Below, in pieces: positions 48,817 through 60,549 of a DNA stretch of 64,000 nt. The notes below the pieces were generated by a model. It was not told the DNA's origin, made no database searches, and saw only the letters and a program-made list of their open reading frames with translations. The stretch's first letter is position 1, and every line of letters starts with the position of its first letter. Both the position numbers and the translations under genes were made by a program. The stretch spans positions 29,288,888 to 29,352,887 of the forward strand of contig NC_063260.1 of the NCBI RefSeq assembly GCF_019578655.1, written 5' to 3'. Source of the stretch: Ricinus communis. Taxonomy: Eukaryota; Streptophyta; Magnoliopsida; Malpighiales; Euphorbiaceae.

Positions 48817-51800
48817 TTATTCACTATCCTTACTATGGCCAAAATCAGCAGCCGCTTGAGCTGCCCGTATCAAAACGTCTGAAACCCAGAGAGCTCCCTT
48901 GGCGAAGTAGCTGCTATTGGCTACAGCATTAGCAGCTGCTACAGCTGCTTTCCCTGTATAAGTAGCCGCAACTACAGCTGCTGTTCCAGTAACTAATATA
49001 GCTGATGCAGTGATATTGGAGACATGGTACTTCTCATCCACAGACCGCACGGTTTCCATGCCTGCTTGTATCTTCTCAGTGAGACCAATTCTATTGCTAA
49101 GCTCAGCAACCTTGGCAGCTGTAGTAGCTGAGACTTTATAAGATTCATCAAAATCTTTGGCTTTAATCAATGCATCTTTTCCCAAAATATATCCCTTTGC
49201 TATCATTGTCTTGACAACTTCCTGAGCCACTGTCACAGCTTCTCCTGGAGTCGATGCATACTGGTTCACATAATTTCCCTGCTAAGATTCCTTGAGAGTT
49301 ATCTCAAAAGTAAAGTTTGAAGCAAATGTTAGATATGTCATGCACTGTATCATTATCACCTGCCAGGAATAAGTACCAAGCAGGGTAACATGAATTATGA
49401 GTAATTTATCTACAAACTGAATCACAACCAGGCAACAGCAAGGAACTATCCAAAGACCGGTGAACATGCAAGTTCGAAAACCAAGTTACAGAGACAAGGC
49501 AAGCAAAAAGGAGATCTGATTAGTTTTGAGATATTATGCACATAATGCATTCTGAAGTAAGATGATGAATCTTAGCAAATTGTAGTAGTAATTTGACAAT
49601 GTCACATCTGGAGGAATAAATGATGCATGCAGGTACTACAAATGCTTTAATTGATGGCAATCTATCATCAACTGTCATTATCGTGTGTTGATTATCTGCT
49701 CTTTGTTCTGGGAACATAAATTCCAATAACAAGGCAGAACTTGTATGACAGTTTCTGATCAAAACAAAGTCAAACAAACCTCACACTGATTATGCCATCA
49801 GGATCTGCCGAGGCATCAACTTGACATGGTTATCAGATGAGAACTCAAGTTTATTTGGCAAAGGAAAAAAGAAATGTTAAAAATCATTGCACATAATGCA
49901 ATCAAAAGCCTAGTTACATGTTGAAAGGCTAGTATCTTATGAAGTACTCAATTTCTTATTTATTTTAAAGATGATTTGAACAATTCTCGAATGACAAGAA
50001 AAATCTATTTTCCCTCGAAATTTATCACTTTTTCTTGGTTCCGACTCCTTGTGTTCTGAAAGCTAAATTTCTGAATAATTCACAGCACCATAAGATACTT
50101 CCCTAAATGTGGATCTCTGTCCAATATGCTACAGTAAATAACATTCTTTCCGTCTATAAAATTTTCAACCAAATCAAGACAGCTCATGCTGAAACTCCAA
50201 ATTGACAAATAAAATAACTACCCAACCATATCAAAAACAATTGGACAGCCCAAAGTGCATTCTACATAGCAAGTAAAAAATATTGGTGCATACCATTGAG
50301 CCCCCATTCCAAAGATACGATCCATCTGCATAAGTCCCCCAATGGGTTATGCATACTTGTTGATCCACAATTGTAGCTCCCTAAAATATAAAAATTAGTA
50401 CAAAATGGCCATATTAATTGCTAAGCTGTCAGACAGGTTGTCATACAGTCAAAACAGAGACATTTTGAGAGCTAAAACCCTATCATACATCGAGGAAAAA
50501 GCATACGACATAAAATTGATAAAAGGAAGGAATATTTTACTATATAGAAGCATTAGGAAGTACATGGAGGGAAGCAAATACTAATTAATTTCGTGGTATT
50601 TCCAGAACGTGTACCTATTCAGGGTTTATTACATTCTATACTCTTGACAGTTGAGGAAATTCAGCAGAAAACAAGAGCCCTCACCTATGGAGAAAAGTTT
50701 ATATGGAAACAATGAACAGAAGTGGTAGTACCAAAATACTGACTGAAAAACGAAAGGAAGTTTAAATGTTACTTCATAGTCAAATTAAAGAGAAAGACCA
50801 TTATATATTTCTCATAACTGATTATGTCAGCAGATACTCACAGCAATCAAAATTATTATTACTAAGGTGAGTATAAAAATATTATCCTCTGGCTAGACTC
50901 AAGTCAAAAAGAATTAATCGAATACAGTCTTGGCTTAGAAACTTCATTTTTCACCTTTAAACAGAATAAATAAATAAAAACCCAAAGTTGGCACTATATG
51001 AACATGCCAACCCTTGGACCTTTTCTAAATTGCAGAATTAATAGGTACAAGCATGTGCTACAATCACTAATTGGGGAGCAAGATAAACACTATACATTCT
51101 GGCAACAATAAGTCGAATGAAATTGTAAACAGATTGGTTAAAATACGTTACACTACAAAATGAAGTACCAATATTCCTCTCCACAAATCTGATGAACTTA
51201 CAGTGAGCAGGATGGCAGTTTCAAGAGCATAGGCATCTCTAAATGTCACATATGCTGTGCAAGCATACTCGCCAGATCTGTTTACACACGAAAAGCACAC
51301 ATTAAGAATTCATAAAAGAAAGCCTGCTAAAATAACATACCATGAATTAGGAATCAAACCATGGTAGATAAAGTAAGCAAATACAGAGAGCATCGAAGAC
51401 ATGGTCATTAGTAGCCCTTTGCCTCCCTTGAATTCGTAAGAATCATATCAACAAGTTTGCGCTGTTTATTAATGTTCTGCAGGACAATATCTGACTTCTA
51501 GACAAATATTCCTATGACCATTTGTATAAGATGAAATGAGGAAGTAAGAAAAAACTAGCTGATGGTATTCTAGGACTCTACTGATTAAGGAAATTTTTGT
51601 TAATCTTTGATCATATTCCTATATACAAAAGGGATGTGCGGCACAAAACGCTGATAAGGAATTCAACCCACGCATTTCTATTTTAGTCCTAGATGAATTT
51701 CATATGTCACAGAAACATTACCTGATGATTTCCACATGCTCAGTCGAACCACAGTGAGCAAAGAAATCATGCACATCCTCCACTGTTGCTTTAGGAGAGA

Positions 51801-51837
51801 GGCATGTAACTTCGGCTGTATAACCACCTGGATACAT
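48817..51837 (-). CDS. BPA1-like protein (binding partner of ACD11 family), RRM protein
   Basis: Four coding exons on the minus strand: 51722-51837, 51202-51277, 50294-50380 and 48817-49278 (the last may start at 49281, adding one Gln). Joins are in phase and give about 246 residues. The RRM is at the N-terminus: MYPGGYTAEVTCLSPKATVE, then EHVEIIRSGEYACTAYVTFR, and ATIVDQQVCITHWGTYAD. The C-terminal half is Ala-rich and helical: STPGEAVTVAQEVVKTMIAK, KVAELSNRIGLTEKIQAGME, YFAKGALWVSDVLIRAAQAA. This layout is that of plant BPA1-like proteins, known to bind the sphingolipid-transfer protein ACD11 and to affect cell death and ROS. A noncoding first exon is likely at about 52981-53110. Coding appears intact. 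Confidence 0.9.
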
Positions 51838-52980
51838 CACGCTCAAGTTTCACAACTAAAATCTGGATTCGAGTTAAGTGGGTTGGAGACCTATAGATAA
51901 ATTTCAGCAAGAAATTGTGAATGGGGCAGTTTTTGCTTCTATAAATCAACAATACTCACTCCAATACTTATAGAAATAACGCCATTGCAATTCCTTTGGC
52001 TTTACAGAAATGGCCATATTTTGGAGAATAATAGGGATAAGGGAAGTGTCAAATGCGACAATATATATTATCATCTTGATGTATCTATGCTTTATCTTAT
52101 GATCCTGAGGTCCATAATTCTCAGTGGTCCCTCTCCCTTGCATCAATCCCTTATGCACATAGAAACATGACAGTAGCAGCAGATAATAACTTTATCTCAT
52201 GATCAGCGTTAATTCAGTGGTGCTCCAATCAAAATCACTTTGAGTCTCTGCTACTGCATCTAACTAATGAAATGCAGCACTAGAATTCGATTTTATCCTA
52301 GAAGATCATAATCAAATCTCACGCCACCCGATGTATTGAAATCTTTTGGTGGCATTACATGAAATGGGCATAACCTCTGGATCTATGCAAATGGATGATG
52401 ATTAATTTCTCTTTTCAATGAATATGTTCCCCCTTAGATAACAATTATTTTACTACGAAATGCTATACTACTGCGTACATATCGGGTAAAGCTAAAAGTT
52501 ATCTTGTATTTTAAGGCTTCTTATTGCAAGCCAAACAATACAAGAAAGACTTAGATTGAACTCTGAATGAAGTGCAGAACCTGATCCCTGAGATCTAAGA
52601 ATCCAACTTCGAATTTGAAGAAAAAATCACTTTCTCTCCAATTAATCAAGAAAAAGATTTCCCTCCAATTTACATAAAAGGGTACATAATTTTATTAGCA
52701 AATGAAGATACACAGTCCAAATAACAGAAACATAAACCATCACAAAATTAAAATGAATTAATCACCAAGAAGTCCCAAAGAACTAATTATATTAGATATT
52801 GACTAAAATTAGAAGACAAGGCTGCTGATACTGGGTTGCATATATGAACTAACTAATGCATGTTGATCATCAATTTACTAAATAGTAACAAAACTACAAC
52901 TGATTCATATTCCTGAACTCATCATGAAATGAATTGAATCAGTTTAGTTATCAAATTGGAAACTAAATTAGTTTGCATAC

Positions 52981-53110
52981 CTGTCGTAGTGTGGACAGTG
53001 AGTTGATTAGTGATAATAGATTAATATTTTTTAGATAGAGCTTAACGGAGAGATAGCGAAAGACGTAAGCAACACAAACTTCAAAAGTGCCCCTGCTAAT
53101 TCATGATGGT
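52981..53110 (-). other. Likely noncoding first exon of the BPA1-like gene
   Basis: On the minus strand the sequence ends CTACGACAG just before GTATGC at 52980, a good splice donor. The region upstream is less AT-rich than the intron. The intron would be about 1.1 kb and end shortly before the ATG at 51837. Exon start is a guess. Confidence 0.45.
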
Positions 53111-54638
53111 CGCAGTTCCACTCTCAGTTAACAAGCGTGTCCAACATTATTTTTTGCCTTTTTTACTTGAGTTGGCACTTCAAATTATACTCGCACGGAT
53201 TTCTCCAAATTTTAATTCATAATAGGAAATCCTTCAAACCTCATTTTGGGTAAGACCAAATCCCTCAATTTTTTAATATTAATTTCACACTAAGGCCATA
53301 CCAAAAGAAAAATAATAATAATAATAAGGTTGTACTAATCTGTTAAAATTTTAATCTTTAAACATAATTCATTAAGATAGATGGGTGATATGTTAATGCT
53401 TCTTTTTTTACTTAAATAATTCACCTAACTTAATATTTATTTATATAAAATACTATTTTTGATTTCTCTAATGTCGACGTATAAATTTGAATAATACTTC
53501 TATATAACTAATTTATTGATAACTTAAAAACAATACTATATTTATAAAAATAATGTATTTCATCAGATATATAAAGTTAAATTAGCTAAACAATTTCATA
53601 TTAGAAAAGCTAATATTGTCGAGTTTTAATTTATTTAATTATCTTTAAAAAGTATAATTTGTTATACAAGCACTGTATCAACCCAAAATTGGGATAATTT
53701 GTTCTTGAAACAGAAGTGCAGGGATTTATTTGTCTTAGAAAATTGTTCTATTTGACTTTTTGAGTCTATAAGCCAAAATTGACCCTTATTCCTTATCAAT
53801 TTAATAAATAAAAATGTCTATCAACAATAAATTATACAATACTAATTAACTATTTTCATAAATATAAGTATTTAATAATGTGTTGTGCTAAAGTAATTGA
53901 TGTATTTACATTTTTATATAACAACATATAATCCTCTTTTTCTTTAAATTTTTTTAGTTTATTTGAATTGATTCTTTGATCTGATTCCTTAATTGAGAAA
54001 ATAAAAAATTATTCGTGATATCATTTTATGTCAAATTAATTTGTAGCAGTGCTTGGAGGTTGATCATCTCTAATCAAATATATGCACTAGAAATAGTACA
54101 ATTCTTTTTTGGTCTTTTTGCAATTGCCCTTTCGGAAAATTACAAGGACTATTTCAGAAATAAATTTGCCACATGCCTAAAATAAGAGCGTGACTGAGCA
54201 TTTTTACCCAAAAAAGGCGCGTAGAAGGCGTTGATAGTTAGTTGGTAAGTTTTCTTTTCTTTTCCTTTTTTCTTAATTTTCGATTGGTTTTATAATTGGG
54301 TTTAATCCGTTTATGAAAAAGTTGAGATCGTTCAAATTAAATATGATATGTCTTTCAATCTTTAATTTGGAAATTAATATTTGAGATTTTATTAGGAAAT
54401 TGAATATCAAATCTACAGAAGGTGAGTAATTGTTTATTAAATATTTATAATTTTGATTTAGAGTAAGAGTAATTTAGATTTTCTCTTTTAATTTTTCTAG
54501 TCATTAAAATTATTTTTGACTATTAATTTAGATTATTTATTATATTGAATTTTAACGTGATCAAATTTTAATTTATAAGATTTTAATTCATTTTATAACA
54601 TTATTAGCAGGAATCTTGCAGTGGGCCAATTGTATAAA
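53111..54638. other. AT-rich spacer upstream of the BPA1-like gene
   Basis: No gene or delimited element seen. Confidence 0.6.
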
Positions 54639-54833
54639 AGCATCTCTAATAGTATTATTTATTTTAAGGAGCAACTTTACTTATAAAGTCTAACTTTTTT
54701 AAGTCTAATATTCTTTTTGTTTTTATCTTTATTTTACTTTATTCAACAAGTATTAATGATTTAAATTATTTTTTCTTAAAAAATGTAAAAAATATTTATA
54801 AATAAAAATATTAAAAGATAATAAATATCAATT

Positions 54834-54870
<37 letters not shown>

Positions 54871-55330
54871 ATGTATTAATTACAATAAAGATAAAAAATA
54901 AATTTGGCTCTTTAAATGTAGAGAGCCAAATGGAGATATAAAAGAGCATATAAGTTATCATGCTTGCATATCCACCATTTGAGTCTCCAACAATTATTCC
55001 AATAATTACATATCCGATTTGACCTATGGACGAATATGCAAGCATACGTTTCATGCTTCTTTGAGTAATAACAATGAGATTCCCCACTATCATGCTCAGA
55101 ATAGCTAGGATTTCCAGAAGAAGATGCCATTCGTTTGATGAGAAATAAAAAGGAATATCGAAAATTCGAGTGGCTGAAGCTGAAGCAGCTACTTTCGAAG
55201 TAACAGAAAGAAAAGCAACGACTGGAGTGAGATCTCTACATTATATTTTAAAAACAGAAAATGTGTTTGAGTCTTAATTTATTGAATAGTTCTTTATAAT
55301 AAAAAATTTAGCCTATAAATTGGAGATGCT
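54639..55330. mobile_element. MITE-like inverted-repeat element carrying plastid DNA
   Basis: Outer ends are AGCATCTCTAAT (54639-54650) and ATTGGAGATGCT (55319-55330), inverse copies with one mismatch. An inner inverted pair, AATGTAGAGA (54915-54924) and TCTCTACATT (55233-55242), brackets the plastid piece. No matching target duplication was found next to the ends. The superfamily is not assigned. Confidence 0.6.
54930..55232 (-). pseudogene. ndhB: Nuclear plastid insertion: fragment of ndhB
   Basis: The minus strand encodes a nearly perfect stretch of plastid NADH dehydrogenase-like subunit [21 protein letters not shown], then [40 protein letters not shown], and [13 protein letters not shown]. 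It starts at the beginning of what I recall as ndhB exon 2 and stops after about 100 codons, where the similarity ends at TATATCTCCAT. A full plastid ndhB has about 510 residues. There are a few substitutions (for example V for I/L, R for T in ITQRS, G for D) but the frame is open, so the transfer is fairly young. No plastid function is possible here. Confidence 0.9.
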
Positions 55331-58026
55331 GTAAGAGTATTTTGCAATGTAACGCAGTATCTGGACAAAAATAATTTATTGAATTATTTAGAACAAATAA
55401 TAAAAATATCTATAATTTCTTTTATTTTTATTAAAATTACAGTATAATTTCTTTTATTTTTACTCTTTAAAGATATTAAAAATATGATTCTTATTTTTTC
55501 AAATACGATATTGGTTGTTTTCTGATTTTTTTAATAAAAAAATCAAAAAATAATAAGAAAACTAAATAATAACTAAAGAATAATCGAAAAAACCATGCCG
55601 TAGTTTTAGAAAAATTAAAAAAATAAATATTTTCTAAAAATATTTTAAATAAAAATAATGTTTTTTTTATTGATTTTATGATATTTTATAACAGCGAAAT
55701 TTAGTAAAAAAAATCTAAGCATGCTTAATCAGACAGGGCTAAAATCTAACTTAGGCTTCAAAACTTCAAATCTAGCCTAAATTCAGCCCGGCCCAAAATT
55801 TAAACATTTCTCTATGACATTATAAGTTCTTCCCAAATGATCTTTTTTTCTTTTTGTTATTAAATGGAAGAGTGAGATCCTAAAAATAAAAACTCAGGAA
55901 ATAGTTGATTGATATATGTTCTAAATCGAATGTTTTCAATGGTTAGCAAATTAGATATTGTTTTAAGTAAATTGACGAATTCTTGCACCAAAGATCCTGT
56001 TGTTTCAATAGGAAGAGAATCAATGAAATATTTAGGCGAGTATTTTTATCTTGACAGAAGCTTCTAAGAATTAAATTTATAGATATATGTCTAGTTGTGT
56101 TTAATTAAATTTAATATTTTTATTGGAATCGGTCGTTTACTTTATATTACGGAGTAGTTATTATTGTTTTAATTATAAGTAAATATAATAATGATACCCT
56201 TCTAATTTTTCTTTTGTGGACCGCTGTAGGATTAATTTCCACCATCAAGAAGGCATTAATTGTATTCCGATATCGTGAAATATATAATCCCCTTTTGTGA
56301 ATATAAAAGTTATATGAAAGTGCAAAGCCCCTGCATATATATATATATATATATTACTTTGACTATTTAATTAATAAAGAAAAAATTTCAAATAAAGGGA
56401 ACCAAAATAGAGAGAATTTGAATGCCATCATACTTGAAGAAATCATTATATAAACACGTCCAATGCTCAGTTTTTAGAGGCTTAATAAATTATGAATTAT
56501 ATAATAAAAAATAGGTATCATTTTGTTAAATATTATAATGAATAACTATAAATTATTTTGAATGCTGAGAATTACTTTTGATGATTCCAATTTGTTTTTC
56601 ATCAAACATTAAAAAAAAATAAAAAATGACAACTAAAAGATTAAATAATTCATAAGAAATATTTATTTTGTTTCAGAGTATCTGACGGCATTTGTATATC
56701 TAACTTGGGAAGTCAATTTCAGAAGAAAAAAAAACTGCAAAATTATATATAGCAAATGACCCACATCAATTAAGAGTTCTTATCAGTTTTTCGTACTGTT
56801 ATTTGATCTAATGAGAAATTTAGAGAATAGTTATGATAAAGTTTGATGATGAGTCTCTATCAATCCCCCCCTTTAAGAATTAGGGCAATGCTATGATTGT
56901 TTGTAATTTAAGATTTATTGCTGTTGTCCCCTCCTTTCACCTGAATAAAGAGACATATTCTCTTCCATTAGTGTGGTAACCACCGAAGTTTTTACCACCA
57001 TTATTCATCTTAGATATAATCTCACTTTCAATAACCAAACACGGTCTTCCATTTTTCCATATGTTGTATGATTTAATCACGGGATTTTGTTTGAAAGTTT
57101 AGTCCCTTTCTCCCTTCTTGTTCGGTTAATAAAATTGTTTTGGAAATTATACATAAGGGGACGTGGGAATTCTTTTAGCTAGAAAAGTTCCCATGCAACC
57201 TTACTCTTATAGTAACTCATTAATTAAGCTTTACCATTAGAGCCTGGAACATTTCTTTTCTTGAATATTGTTTACTGCATTTTTGGCATGAGAAAACTCC
57301 ACCTTTTAATGAATTCTAGAAAGAAGTAATGGGAAAGTTCCCTTGTATCACCAAAGAAAAAAGAACTTGCTAGCCATTACCCAGAAAAAGAACACCATTA
57401 ACAACTTCATAAATATCATGATTACAGCCTGGGATCTCAATGAACAGAAATGCATTCTACTATGGACTAATCCTATCCTTTCTTGCTATACAATATTCTG
57501 GGTTCATTTTACATATCTCGAACAAAGTACCCTGATAAGCAAGGCAACCATAATTAATTAATTTATTAATATTTTATTAAAACAGGAAGAAAAACTGATA
57601 CACTGACTGAGCTATAGCTAATTGCATGATTTAATATGTCGAAATTAATTAATTAATTATTCAATCAAATCAGTATCCTATGGCGATTTAGGCTTTTATG
57701 CTGACATTATGCCGGTTGATCCCTACTTACCGACAAAAGCACCGGATTAATGTATTCTCTCATTTCTGTCTTTGTTCTTTAAAAATAGGGACAAGAAACC
57801 ATAATAATATAATTGATGTTAAACTAAATTTATGACTGTCTGGTAATCACTCCTTTATGGTTGTGGAACCATACACCAAATCGTTCTTAGTCACTGAGAT
57901 AATGAACACTTTACACTACCAACTGTAAAACCAAGATAAATTATCCATATAAATTAGGCATTGCTAAGTGCAAAGTCCTTTTATTATACAACCTAATTAC
58001 ACTGCATGCTTATCCATATAGCATGC

Positions 58027-58057
<31 letters not shown>

Positions 58058-58190
58058 ACATATATCTTAAAATGCATTCTAAAAACCCTTTTTGTCTGAT
58101 CTACATAATGATCAAACTCTCTCTACTAATAAAGTTACAATGGGAAAAATATTTTTTAATTAATTAATTAATTAACACAGGGAGCTCTGC
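55331..58190. other. AT-rich spacer downstream of the PRE-type gene
   Basis: No supported gene. Contains (TA)n at 56336-56354 and 58030-58058. Confidence 0.6.
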
Positions 58191-58195
58191 TCTAG

Positions 58196-59073
58196 TTACA
58201 TAATTAAACTCCTAATTATAGCAGCTTCAGGACTATCAGCGTCAATTGTAGCCAAAAGCTGAGACAATCGCTCGCTTAAGTCATCCACCTCCCTGTGCAA
58301 GTTCCTGATGTAGTTGCAGGTCTCTTGTAGGACCTTAGAAGCTGATACCTGCACAACAAAAGTCAATTCCAATTACTAACAAGTCATTGTCTTCGACCCT
58401 TTCATTAATTTCCTCAGCATTATTGGTAGACAATTTCTAGCGAAATGCAGTTATATTTCTTATAATATATATAAATATATATATATATAAACAGTCTCCA
58501 ACATGTAGATAGCTATTCATATGGACGAAATAGCACTCAAGAGACATACATTGAGAAGAGTTCTGGGCTTTTTCATAGGTTTAAATTAACTAGAAGGCGA
58601 TTCTATTCTTTCTTTTTCTAGTCAATGTGAGGACACGAAAACCTATTTATTTACTTGTACTTATATCCCTTGATGCCCGGAGACATATTATAAACTGCGT
58701 CTATAGCTGTGCCACTATATAAATATATAGCATTATACACTATTCATTTGCAAGCTTGGGCGGAAAGGTTCAGGCGTTCGAGTGAAGACTTTCTGCAATT
58801 ACTTGTAGATGTAGCAATTGACCAACCTTAGCGATAGCTTGTACCATATGCCTGAGAATTATATTAAATTTTCTTTTTCTCTACGTGCTATCCAGTGTAG
58901 AGAAGAGGAGGAGAGAAGAAAAGAAAAAAAAAAGAAGAGAAAGACTGAAGTACCTTATCGGGACGCCTTTGGCGAATCTCAGGAAGAAGCTGGCGTAACT
59001 TGGAGACAAGGTCGATGATTTGATCATCAGTGATTCTAGGAACACTTGGCTGCCTCGACCTTCTTCCAGACAT
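58196..59073 (-). CDS. PRE-type atypical (non-DNA-binding) HLH protein
   Basis: Two coding exons on the minus strand, 58954-59073 and 58196-58348, joined in phase 0 over a 605-bp intron, give 90 residues. The start [19 protein letters not shown] is standard for the family. The HLH covers [13 protein letters not shown], then [20 protein letters not shown], then [20 protein letters not shown]. The C-terminus [10 protein letters not shown] is also typical. The normal basic region with its DNA-contacting H-E-R residues is missing, as in PRE1-6, KIDARI and rice ILI1. These proteins sequester inhibitory bHLH factors such as IBH1 and so promote cell elongation downstream of brassinosteroid, gibberellin and light. 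Which PRE it is cannot be said. Coding is intact. Confidence 0.94.
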
Positions 59074-59470
59074 GATCCTTTCTTTTTAAGTAATTCAAGA
59101 AGGTTGTGTATGTGTTAATTAATAATATGTTAGAATCGATAACTCAAGAAACATAAAAATGGAGGAAAGAAATCAAAAAGGGAAATGGAAAAATATAAGT
59201 AGCAAGAAGAGAGCAAGAGTAGGGAAGGACAAGTATTAGATATAAAGTGAGATGAAGGATTAGAGAAAGTGATAAGAGAAGATTTAAAGAGGAAGGGAAG
59301 GACCACGAGCTAGAGAGAGAAAGCAAGAGAGTACATTAACAAGAAAGTGATGTTGGATGTGAAGAAGACAAGTGCATTAGAGAAAGCAGTGGAGTAGCCT
59401 TGATGAGGTTTTTAAAGAGAGAGATAGAGATAGAGATAGAGATGGAGATGGAGATGGAGACCATACACCT
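59074..59470 (-). promoter_or_regulatory. 5' leader and proximal promoter of the PRE-type gene
   Basis: Strongly CT-rich on the sense (minus) strand, with a GAGATA/GAGATG-type repeat at 59415-59460. I see no obvious TATA box close to the ATG, so the leader may be long. Confidence 0.4.
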
Positions 59471-60394
59471 CGCTTCTGTGTGTTCCCAAGTTGGGGTTTG
59501 ATCTCAAGTGGCCTCCAAGAAATTTGCTTGTTTTTGAGCTAACAAAGTGGGCCTTTATGTGCATGTCTCAATACACAACACCCATGTGATCATAGGACAT
59601 TGATCCTCTCCAATCAGGGACTTCTTTTAATCTTTTTCACCTCTATTTCACTTTCAATTCCCATTTTCCCACTTTATTTTCTTTCTTTTTAATTTGTTAT
59701 TTGAGGTGTTTACTTTAATGGAGTTATTTGATATTGACTTAGTAATGTACTTGAAATTGATGTCAAAATTGATTTTGTGGAGTTCGGATTTAAATAAGTC
59801 GACCACCTAATTAATTTTAAAAAAAAATTATATAAAATAAATATAATTAAATTCAGTTAACTTAATATTTTAATTTTAAATTTTAAGATTTAAAATTAAG
59901 TACAATTGCTTAAACAAAGAAGAAAAACAAGCAAAAATTTAAATATGGGGTGATTTGATATGGATAGTTTTACACATATTTATTAATATATTATTGCGAA
60001 TTTTCAATTATACACTTATCTTCTATATCTTTATCCATAGTCTCTAAATTTATTCCATAGATAATGAATACGTGTCATATAAATACACATTGAATGATCT
60101 CCTTTCCTTTTTCATATATTGGCATTTCTTCCTGTGCATACGGCATTCTCCGATTGGCCGCATTTTAAGGTTTTTTAAGCTCAGAAACTTTAAACGAATG
60201 AGAAGAAGTACTTAATCGGTTAAAGAGGGGAGTTACAATAATAAAGAAATTAAATTAAAAAGAAAAATACAGTGTATAATAAGCTCTCTCTCATGTATAA
60301 TTGTTTTTCTTTTCTTCTTCTTCTTGCTTGTTTGGGACATAACTACATGTGTGATTGCGAAACTCATCTCACATGCTCTTTCTCTAGCATACAC

Positions 60395-60414
60395 GACATG
60401 ACACGTGTCATGTC
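60395..60414. promoter_or_regulatory. Perfect 20-bp palindrome with G-box core
   Basis: GACATGACACGTGTCATGTC reads the same on both strands. Its centre is ACACGTGT, a G-box/ABRE. It lies about 1.3 kb upstream of the PRE-type ATG. A second CACGTG is at 60536-60541. Confidence 0.75.
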
Positions 60415-60549
60415 TTGCTCTAATATATATTTATATATTATTATTATTATTATTATTTTTGTTACGAGGGCCAAACACATTACATATGTTAAACAGGGTT
60501 AGATATGAAATTTGTATGCCTTTGTCTGGCAGTGTCACGTGTTACTATG

